In this document: piece by piece, positions 40,891-47,446 of the stretch | How the letters are laid out: every line of letters starts with the position of its first letter | How positions within the stretch are numbered: the first letter of the stretch is position 1 | Assembly (NCBI GenBank): GCA_029960885.1 | Contig: JASBVV010000005.1 | Span: 1-47,446, forward strand | DNA: 47,446 nt | DNA from: Kyrpidia sp. | Lineage (GTDB): Bacteria; Bacillota; Bacilli; Kyrpidiales; Kyrpidiaceae | Direction: 5' to 3' | Notes under the pieces: model-generated | Databases searched by the model: none | What the model was told of the DNA's origin: nothing | Seen by the model: only the letters and a program-made list of their open reading frames with translations | Position numbers and translations under genes: made by a program

Positions 40891-40903
40891 CTACATATAG
40901 TGT
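40891..40903. promoter_or_regulatory. NrdR box
   Basis: CTACATATAGTGT reads ACACTATATGTAG on the minus strand, a near-perfect NrdR box (ACACWATATATWG), at about +12 to +24. A weaker copy, ACACTATGCAATG (40931-40943), overlaps the nrdR start, 27 nt away. NrdR would repress its own operon when dATP is high. Confidence 0.75.
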
Positions 40904-40935
40904 ATGCGAGGCGTTTTTCTGAAGGGGGAAACACT

Positions 40936-41400
40936 ATGCAATGTCCCTTTTGCGCGCACGGGGAGTCCAAAGTGATCGAGAGCCGCACCACCCTTGATGC
41001 CGTGCGCCGGCGGCGGGAATGTCTCGCCTGCGGCCGGCGGTTCACCACGTACGAACGGGTGGAGGTCTCGCCCCTTCAAGTGATCAAAAAGGATGGGATG
41101 CGGGAGACATTTTCCAGGGAGAAACTGCGCCGCGGGTTGCTCAAAGCTTGCGAGAAGCGGCCCATCACCTCGGAAGCGATCGATGGCATGGTCGATCGGG
41201 TGGAGCGCGAATTGCGCCAGGAGTTTGAGCGGGAAGTCACCACGACCCAGATCGGGGAACGGGTGATGGCGGTCCTGCGGGAGGTCGATCAGGTGGCCTA
41301 TGTCCGCTTCGCCAGCGTGTACCGCGAATTTAAAGATGTAGAAACGTTTCTTCGGGAGATTCTTCCGTTACTTGACAGAGAGAGGGGCCAGGGATGGTGA
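40936..41400 (+). CDS. nrdR: Transcriptional repressor NrdR
   Basis: NrdR senses ATP/dATP and represses ribonucleotide reductase genes. The 154-residue protein has the N-terminal zinc ribbon (C3, C6, C29, C32: CPFC...CLAC), the following RRFTTYER and the ATP-cone domain (VIKKDGMRETFSREKLRRGLLKACEKRPI). The length is standard. ATG 40936 has GAAGGGGGAA 6 nt upstream; the frame open to 40819 is not coding. It overlaps nrdJ by 7 nt, so repressor and target are cotranscribed. Confidence 0.96.
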   Translation: MQCPFCAHGESKVIESRTTLDAVRRRRECLACGRRFTTYERVEVSPLQVIKKDGMRETFSREKLRRGLLKACEKRPITSEAIDGMVDRVERELRQEFEREVTTTQIGERVMAVLREVDQVAYVRFASVYREFKDVETFLREILPLLDRERGQGW

Positions 41401-44400
41401 TGGAGCAGAACAACCGATCCATGCTGCCGTTTGCCGATGAAGACCGGCTTTCGTCCACCGGAGAGCGGATCGTGGCGGATCGGTATCTCTTAAAAGATGC
41501 GAAGAAGGAATCCCTGAAGCCCGGAAGTCTCGTGGTGGCCGTGGTGGACAAGAAACGCGCCTACCACGAGTTGGGGAGGGTGGTTTCTACCGATGTCGCC
41601 GGCCGAACGGCCGTGGTGGAACTGAGGGACGGCCACCGCGTCGAACGGTCCTATGAGGAGTTGGATGTCCTGAAAGAACAAGCTCCCCGGGAGATGTGGC
41701 GGCGGATCGCCAAGGGTGCGGCGGCGGCCACCAAAGATCCGGCGTATTGGGAAGAGCGGTTCTACCGGCTGCAAAGCGGGTGGAAGTACGTGCCCGGAGG
41801 CCGGATCAACGCCTCCATGGGCACCGGGATGAAGACGACCAGCTACAATTGCTTCGTCATTCCCAACGTGGGCCCCGGGCCCCGGGATTATGCCCGGTCA
41901 TTCGGCCAAACGCTGGAAATCCAAGCCCGGTCGGGCGGGGTGGGAATGAACTTGTCCCGGGTGCCGCCTCAGGGTTCTCTGATCCCGGTCTCGACGGGAT
42001 CCCGGCGGGCTCATCTCCAACTGGTGCTCGATGTGTGGCATCCGGATCTGTTTGACTTTCTCCAGGAGCCGTATTCCCACAGCACCAAGGTGGTGCGGGT
42101 GAACCGGGCGTTTCTCCGGGCGGTGGAGGACCGGGCGGACTGGACCTTTGTCTTTCCCGACACCTCCTTCGACCGCTACGACGAACTGTGGGACGGCGAT
42201 TTGGCGAAATGGATGAAGCAGGATTTGCCGTTGAAATACGGGTCCACGGTGCCTGCCCTGACCGTCTATGACAAGATCCTCGATTCCGGGGTGGTGATGG
42301 CGGAAGATGTCCTGGGCACCGTGCTGATCCCGGGCGACAGCCGGGGCACCATCGCCGAGACTCTTGGCGACATGTGGGAGCATATGGCCCATGGCAAACG
42401 AGTGGCGGTGGTTCTGTCCTCCCTGCGCCCGCGCTACACCTATGTCAAAGGTGTGAACGGCCGCAGTTCCGGGGCCTATTCCTGGGGGATCCTCTACGAC
42501 AAGGGGAATCAGGTGTTCTGCGACGGTTTCGGGCCGGTGGGGGTCGGAGAGATCATGTCCGTGGGCTGCCAGCTGACCCTTCAGGGGGGATCCCGGCGCG
42601 GCGCCCTGATGTTGATTCTGAACGACCGGCACGCCGACCTTCATAAATTTATCCGGGCCAAACAGGTGGACGGTGTGATCACCGGGGCCAACGTCTCCGT
42701 GGGGATCTCCGAAGAGTTCATGGCGGCCAAGAAAGAGGGCGGTACATGGAGTCTTGGATTCCCACGGCTGGACGAGATGGACGAATTCGACGGGGATTTT
42801 GCACGATGGGTCTCTTCCGGCCGGGAACTGGATGTCACCGAAACCCTGCCGGCTGAGGAACTGTGGGACGAGATCGTCACCTCGGCGTGGAAGTCGGCCG
42901 AGCCCGGCGTGGTCTTTCTCGGGCGGTACAACGCCATGAGCAACAGTTGGTATTTTAACCCCATCATCGCGACGAATCCGTGTTTTCACCCGGACACCCG
43001 AATCGCCACGGAATATGGGTATCTGCGTATCGAAGATCTGTATCGCAAAGTCGGTTCGGCGCCGTTTCGGATTCTGACCGACGATCGAGTGATGAATCGC
43101 CTTGAGGTGGTGAACGGTCGTTCATATGCGATCCCCGGCGTCAGGGCACGTACGGCAATGGTGTTTCCCACCGGGTTCAAAAAGACGATCAAGGTCACTC
43201 TAAAAAACGGAATGGAGATCAAGGTGACGCCGGAACACCGCCTGCTGACCGCCGGCGGTTGGAAAGAAGCGAAGGACCTCCGACGCGGCGATCCGGTATT
43301 GATCCAATCCGGGGAGGGACTGTTTCCGGAGTCGGACGATCTGGGGCGGGACTGGGGATGGTTTTTGGGATGGCTGATCGGAGACGGCTGGTTGTCCGAG
43401 CGCGGGGACACCGGTATGGTCTTCGGCCGTGAAGACGGCGAGGTGATCCCGGAGATGGTTCGGATCGGGAAGACCTTGTCCGGCGTTGAAGCGAAGGTGT
43501 ACGAGCGGGAAAACGGAACCTTCCAGGTGTCCTGGCGGAGTCGGGAATTTCGCGACCGGCTGTTGACGTTGGGGGTTAAGCCCGTGCGGGCCGTGAACAA
43601 AGAAGTGCCCGGGGCTTTGTTTTCCGCTTCCCGGGAGACGGTCAGGGCGTTTCTTCAAGCCCTTTTCAGCGCGGGCGGCACGGTCTATGAAAATGACGAA
43701 CACTATCGTGCGGTTCGCATGGCTTCGGCGTCGAAAAAACTGCTTCAGGACGTTCAACTCCTTTTGTTGAATTTCGGGATTCAAGGAAAAATTTACCCCA
43801 AACCGAAACGTGAGCAGGCCCGGTTTCATGACCGAACGATGGGCGGGGAAGATCGAGTGTACGGCGGTACCGGCTTCTATGAGTTCATTCTCGCCGGCGC
43901 CGATGTGCTCACGTTTCAAAAAGAGATTGGATTTGTCCTGGCCCGCCGCAAGCAGGAGGCATTGGAAAGAATCGGTCGGCCTTCGCGGCAGAGGGAAACG
44001 TTTTGCAGCGCCGTCGAAGCGGTGGAGGAAGCCGAGGAAGTGATGGTTTATGACGTCACTGAGCCGGAAACCCATTCACTCATCGCCGGAGGGGTTGTCG
44101 CCCACAACTGCGGAGAACAAGGATTGCCCGCTTTCGGCATCTGCAATCTCGGGGCGGTGGTTTTAAGCAAATTCACCACCGGGTTTGAGGACAGCGGGGT
44201 GGAGGCGAAGTTCACCGACCCGGCCAAGGAAGAGTACATCCGCGGTTTGCTTCGGAAGCATTTCGATGAGGATCGTGCGGAGTTTTTCCTGCGCCACATC
44301 AAGTGGGAGGAGCTCGAGGAGGTCACCCGGACCGGACTTCGTTTTCAAGATGCGGTGATCGACGCCACGTACTACCCCTTTGAAGAGAACCGCAAGAACC

Positions 44401-45770
44401 AGTTGAGCGAGCGGCGGGTGGGTCTCGGGATCATGGGGCTGCACGATTTGCTCATTCACTGCGGGGTACGCTACGGGAGCGAGGAATCCACCAAGCTCAT
44501 CGACGTCCTCGTCGGAATGATGGCCGAATGGTGCTATCTCGAGTCGGTGGAGCTGGCCAAGGAAAACGGGCCGTTTCCTCAGTTTGACCCGGACAAGTTT
44601 CTTCAATCCGGATACATGCGGCACATGGCCCGGGAGAAGCCGCACGTCGTCGAGGCGATCCGCAAGCACGGGGTGCGCAATGTCACCACGATGACCATCG
44701 CGCCCACGGGCACCACGGGGACCATGGTGGGTTGTTCCACCGGATGCGAGCCCTATTATGCCTGGTCATATTTCCGAAACTCCCGTTTGGGCATGTTCGA
44801 GGAGAATGCCCAGGTGGTGGATGAATATCTGGCGCTTCACCCCGGGGTCGACAAAGAGCACCTCCCGGAGTATTTTGTGACCGCCATGGAGCTCAGTCCC
44901 GAAGAGCATGTTCGGGTGCAGGCGGCTTTGCAGAAATGGATCGACTCCAGCATTTCCAAAACCTGCAATGCGCCGGAATCGTACAGCATCGAGGACACGA
45001 AACGGCTGTACGACTTGGCATACGACCTGGGATGCAAAGGGGTGACCGTCTACCGGGACGGATCGCGCTCGGAGCAGGTTCTGGCGCTCAGTGAGGACAA
45101 GCTCAAGAAAGACGCTAAGGACGGTGAAGCCGGGCAGGCGGTCGCCGAAGCGGGCGGGGGAGGGCTCCGGCCGGCCGTGTCGGGCTCGGGTGCGAATCCC
45201 CGTGCCGGGACGGCGGGGTACGTCAAACGCAAGCGACCGGACGTGTTGTACGGGGCGACCTATAAAAAGGAGACGCCACTCGGCACGGCGTATATCACCA
45301 TCAACGACGACCCCGAAGACCATCTGGCCCGGGAGATTTTCGTCAACATCGGGAAGGCCGGCAGCGATGTGTACGCCGCAAACGAGGCGTTGGGGCGGGC
45401 GATCACCCTGTATCTGATGGATTCCCAGAACCCGGACAAGGAAGCCGTCTTGGTGAGGCACTTTTCCGGGATCGGGGGATACAGCGCGGTGGGATTCGGG
45501 GAGCGGCGGATCACCAGCGTTCCCGACGCCATCGCAAAGTCGTTGATTGAGCATGCGGAGACGTTTCCTCTCCGCCACCCGGGCATGTATCACGCCGCCG
45601 CCGCGGATGGAGACAAAGGGGCCGGCGGAAACAGGAACGGCAATGGAAACGGGAGATCGCTGCGATCGTTCAACGTCGGAAAAGACCTGTGTCCCAATTG
45701 CCACCGGCCTTCGCTGGTGCGGCAGGGGGGATGTTTCGAATGCGAAGCCTGCGGGTACAGCAAGTGTTAA
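41394..45770 (+). CDS. nrdJ: Adenosylcobalamin-dependent (class II) ribonucleotide reductase with intein
   Basis: The 1458-residue precursor makes deoxyribonucleotides using a B12-derived radical. After removal of the 376-residue intein the enzyme is 1082 residues. Visible features are C153 (SYNCFVIP, one redox Cys), RSGGVGMNLSRV, QGGSRRGALM, the radical triad N528, C906 and E908 in NPCGEQ, NGFGICNLG-like GICNLG, and PTGTTGTMVGCSTGCEP. The C-terminus is a zinc ribbon (CPNC...CEACGYSKC) typical of B12-dependent enzymes, following a DUF-like domain with YGATYKKETPLG. ATG 41394 overlaps nrdR; ATG 41400 is also possible. There is no class I nrdB or class III nrdD in the window. Confidence 0.95.
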   Translation: MVMEQNNRSMLPFADEDRLSSTGERIVADRYLLKDAKKESLKPGSLVVAVVDKKRAYHELGRVVSTDVAGRTAVVELRDGHRVERSYEELDVLKEQAPREMWRRIAKGAAAATKDPAYWEERFYRLQSGWKYVPGGRINASMGTGMKTTSYNCFVIPNVGPGPRDYARSFGQTLEIQARSGGVGMNLSRVPPQGSLIPVSTGSRRAHLQLVLDVWHPDLFDFLQEPYSHSTKVVRVNRAFLRAVEDRADWTFVFPDTSFDRYDELWDGDLAKWMKQDLPLKYGSTVPALTVYDKILDSGVVMAEDVLGTVLIPGDSRGTIAETLGDMWEHMAHGKRVAVVLSSLRPRYTYVKGVNGRSSGAYSWGILYDKGNQVFCDGFGPVGVGEIMSVGCQLTLQGGSRRGALMLILNDRHADLHKFIRAKQVDGVITGANVSVGISEEFMAAKKEGGTWSLGFPRLDEMDEFDGDFARWVSSGRELDVTETLPAEELWDEIVTSAWKSAEPGVVFLGRYNAMSNSWYFNPIIATNPCFHPDTRIATEYGYLRIEDLYRKVGSAPFRILTDDRVMNRLEVVNGRSYAIPGVRARTAMVFPTGFKKTIKVTLKNGMEIKVTPEHRLLTAGGWKEAKDLRRGDPVLIQSGEGLFPESDDLGRDWGWFLGWLIGDGWLSERGDTGMVFGREDGEVIPEMVRIGKTLSGVEAKVYERENGTFQVSWRSREFRDRLLTLGVKPVRAVNKEVPGALFSASRETVRAFLQALFSAGGTVYENDEHYRAVRMASASKKLLQDVQLLLLNFGIQGKIYPKPKREQARFHDRTMGGEDRVYGGTGFYEFILAGADVLTFQKEIGFVLARRKQEALERIGRPSRQRETFCSAVEAVEEAEEVMVYDVTEPETHSLIAGGVVAHNCGEQGLPAFGICNLGAVVLSKFTTGFEDSGVEAKFTDPAKEEYIRGLLRKHFDEDRAEFFLRHIKWEELEEVTRTGLRFQDAVIDATYYPFEENRKNQLSERRVGLGIMGLHDLLIHCGVRYGSEESTKLIDVLVGMMAEWCYLESVELAKENGPFPQFDPDKFLQSGYMRHMAREKPHVVEAIRKHGVRNVTTMTIAPTGTTGTMVGCSTGCEPYYAWSYFRNSRLGMFEENAQVVDEYLALHPGVDKEHLPEYFVTAMELSPEEHVRVQAALQKWIDSSISKTCNAPESYSIEDTKRLYDLAYDLGCKGVTVYRDGSRSEQVLALSEDKLKKDAKDGEAGQAVAEAGGGGLRPAVSGSGANPRAGTAGYVKRKRPDVLYGATYKKETPLGTAYITINDDPEDHLAREIFVNIGKAGSDVYAANEALGRAITLYLMDSQNPDKEAVLVRHFSGIGGYSAVGFGERRITSVPDAIAKSLIEHAETFPLRHPGMYHAAAADGDKGAGGNRNGNGNGRSLRSFNVGKDLCPNCHRPSLVRQGGCFECEACGYSKC
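42981..44108 (+). mobile_element. Intein with LAGLIDADG endonuclease domain inside nrdJ
   Basis: Residues 530-905 of the precursor form a 376-residue intein. It has Cys1 (CFHPDTRIAT), a block B T83-x-x-H86 (TPEH), a central LAGLIDADG endonuclease (FLGWLIGDG with Asp at intein residue 135; second copy FLQALFSAGGTV), block F YDVTEPETHSLIAGG and the terminal His-Asn (VVAHN) followed by extein Cys906. All residues for class 1 splicing are present. The second LAGLIDADG motif has Gly at intein residue 232 instead of Asp, so DNA cleavage is probably lost. The DNA looks less GC-rich than the flanking extein. Confidence 0.93.
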
Positions 45771-45842
45771 ACCCGGTTCCGCCGTTCGGCGAGGAGCGGG
45801 GATGCCGGTTACGCGCGGATGCGGGGAAGAGGGGCGAAGGGC

Positions 45843-46493
45843 GTGGGATGCAGGACGTACATTGTGGATGACAACCGGAGGGCGCGCCAGGCGGTGCGGA
45901 CGATCCTGGGCGGGGATCCGTTTTTCCAGATCACCGGCGAGGCGGGGGACGCCCGGGATGCCTTGGAGCGCATTCCGGAACTCAAACCCGATTTGGTGCT
46001 CATGGACATCCGGATGCCCGGGACCGACGGAATCGCGTTGACCCGGATTCTCAAAGACCGCATGCCGGATATCAAAATCGTGATTCTCACCGTGTCCCAC
46101 GATCCCGCCGACCTCCTTCGGGCGGTGCGGGTGGGGGCCCAGGGGTACTTGGTCAAAAGTTTGGACCCCTCCGATTGGATCAGCTATCTCCGGGCGGTGG
46201 CGGACGGCGCTTCCCCGATCTCCGAGGAGGTGGCCGCCCGCCTGGTGACCAAACTGGTCCCGCCCGCCGAACCGCCCGCCGGTGAGGTGGCCCGGCGATT
46301 GACCCCCCGTGAGCGGGAGATTCTCGCCCGGATCGCCCGGGGGCGATCGAACCGGGAGATCGCCGAAGAACTCGTGATCAGCGAAAACACGGTGAAGAAT
46401 CACATGAAAAACATCATGGCCAAACTGGACGTCAAGAATCGCGCCCAACTGGCCGCCCTGGCCGTCCGGGGGACTCTTTTCCCGGAGGAGTGA
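45843..46493 (+). CDS. NarL/LuxR-family response regulator
   Basis: The 216-residue protein has a receiver domain (residues 1-120) with acidic pocket DDN, the phosphoryl Asp D55 (LVLMDIRMPG), the Thr of ILTVSHD and K105 (YLVKSLDP), and a C-terminal LuxR helix-turn-helix (LTPREREILARIARGRSNREIAEELVISENTVKNHMKNIMAKL). It would bind DNA as a dimer after phosphorylation. The start is GTG 45843 after GAGGGGCGAAGG. No histidine kinase is in the window, so it is an orphan here. Its target is unknown. It converges with the acyltransferase gene, 7 nt away. Confidence 0.9.
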   Translation: MGCRTYIVDDNRRARQAVRTILGGDPFFQITGEAGDARDALERIPELKPDLVLMDIRMPGTDGIALTRILKDRMPDIKIVILTVSHDPADLLRAVRVGAQGYLVKSLDPSDWISYLRAVADGASPISEEVAARLVTKLVPPAEPPAGEVARRLTPREREILARIARGRSNREIAEELVISENTVKNHMKNIMAKLDVKNRAQLAALAVRGTLFPEE

Positions 46494-46500
46494 GGGGCGG

Positions 46501-47446
46501 TCAGGAAGAGAGAAACCTGCCGGTGTGGACGGACCTCCGGTGCCAGGGTGCCCGCTGGCCGGTGCCGAGCAGCCAGCCGACGACCGGCACCCGATCGGCC
46601 CAAGCCATCATCATCCAGGATAAGGCCAGGGTCAATGTCCACAGAACAGCCGTTTCCGCCCACCACAGGCGATGGGAGCTGGAGGCGAACAGGTTTTGCT
46701 CCAGCAGAAACAGGATCAGTGGATGACTCAGGTAAATGCCGAAGGAGTACCGGCCCAAGGCGTGAATCCAGTCCTGTTCATTGCCGTGTTCCCGTTTCCA
46801 CCGCCCGGTGACGTACAGGGCCAAGGATACCGCGATTCCGTAGAATGCGTAGGAGGGCTGCATGACGCTCACGGCGCTGGCATAGGACCATCCCGCCCGC
46901 ATGCGCAGCGCGAACACGATGCCCACGTAGAGGGCGGCCGCCCCCGCCGCCAGCCAGCCGAGCCAGACACTTGTTCGGGCCAGCCGCCGGCTCCACCCCG
47001 ATTGCACCACCGCCGCGGCCAACGTCGACCCGAACAAAAAATAGATGAAATAATACGGCAAGAACCGGTCGCGGTACAGAAACCATTTGGATGAACTGGT
47101 GTAATGGAGCGTCCAGCGGAAATCCGCATACAGGATGATCAGATCGGCCAGGGCCAGGGCGATGGTCCAGCCCCAGCGCCGGGCCGGCGCCATGCCTTGA
47201 AACCACCGGATCCACCAGGGGAACAACAGATAGAATTGCAGGGTCAGGACGATGTAGTACAGGTGGTACATGGCGCTTCCCGTAACGAGGGCTTCGAGCA
47301 CGGCCCGGGGATCGTGAACGTCGACCCCCGCCTCGGCACCCAGGGCGGGCATGACGGTGAGATAGATCAGGCTCCATACGAGATAAGGGATCACCACCGA
47401 CTGGGCCCTGCGGCTCCAAAACAGGCCCGGTTCGACGGTGCGCCCC
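46501..47446 (-). CDS. Acyltransferase-3 family membrane protein (5' partial)
   Basis: The frame is open to the right edge of the window, so the N-terminus is missing; 315 residues are visible. It reads from LFWSRRAQSVVIPYLVWSLIYL, a typical acyltransferase-3 segment, through about nine membrane helices to the YSFGIYLSHPLILFLL motif. These proteins O-acylate cell-surface polymers or small molecules; the acceptor cannot be told. The C-terminal 30 residues are basic. The N-terminal catalytic His/Asp motif would lie outside the window. Confidence 0.85.
   Translation of the reverse strand, partial: GRTVEPGLFWSRRAQSVVIPYLVWSLIYLTVMPALGAEAGVDVHDPRAVLEALVTGSAMYHLYYIVLTLQFYLLFPWWIRWFQGMAPARRWGWTIALALADLIILYADFRWTLHYTSSSKWFLYRDRFLPYYFIYFLFGSTLAAAVVQSGWSRRLARTSVWLGWLAAGAAALYVGIVFALRMRAGWSYASAVSVMQPSYAFYGIAVSLALYVTGRWKREHGNEQDWIHALGRYSFGIYLSHPLILFLLEQNLFASSSHRLWWAETAVLWTLTLALSWMMMAWADRVPVVGWLLGTGQRAPWHRRSVHTGRFLSS

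Overview
The window is a piece of a high-GC chromosome that looks like a spore-forming, respiring Gram-positive bacterium of the Bacillales. The evidence is a prkA-yhbH-spoVR sporulation cluster, a lipoprotein-type caa3 oxidase subunit II, a FadR/Etf fatty-acid module, strong AGGAGG ribosome sites and frequent GTG starts. The gene content would suit the Alicyclobacillaceae (for example Kyrpidia), but that is an inference from gene content and not a database result. I see no tRNA, rRNA, CRISPR array or insertion sequence. The only mobile element is an intein.

Region 1 (1-15102, + strand) is a cobalamin operon of the early-cobalt (anaerobic) type. In order it carries cbiD (5'-truncated by the window), a cbiE-cbiT fusion, cbiL, cbiF, cbiG, cbiA, cbiX, cbiH, cobT, cobQ, a cbiZ-cobU fusion, cbiB, cobS and cobD. 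Most neighbours overlap by 4-77 nt. CbiC, the precorrin-6A reductase and the corrinoid adenosyltransferase are absent here and may lie upstream. Region 2 (15.1-19.1 kb) holds a cysteine hydrolase with its own promoter, then an ECF transporter: ecfT and a double-ATPase ecfA on the minus strand, divergent from bioY.

Region 3 (19.1-30.5 kb) is respiration and fatty-acid electron flow. It has a B-family (ba3-type) oxidase operon that includes a 49-residue subunit IIa gene, fadR-etfB-etfA, speE with a small coupled ORF, and an A-family caa3 oxidase operon ctaC-D-E-F-G. Region 4 (30.8-37.1 kb) has an OsmC protein, a minus-strand aldo/keto reductase and prkA-yhbH-spoVR. Region 5 (37.1-39.6 kb, minus strand) is a four-gene group: a DUF2249 protein, a tandem DUF2249 protein, a polytopic His-rich membrane protein and a DUF59 protein. 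A perfect FNR/CRP-type site sits at -41.5 from its predicted start, so it is probably an oxygen- or NO-responsive unit.

Region 6 (39.6-47.4 kb) has a MazG-like protein, a zinc-ribbon protein, nrdR, a class II (adenosylcobalamin-dependent) ribonucleotide reductase, an orphan NarL-type response regulator and the 3' part of an acyltransferase-3 gene. The reductase is interrupted by a 376-residue intein placed exactly at the radical cysteine. The reductase consumes the cofactor whose synthesis fills the first 15 kb. The two oxidases, the Etf module and the FNR-controlled group show a flexible respiratory chain with several redox-type control sites visible in the intergenic DNA.
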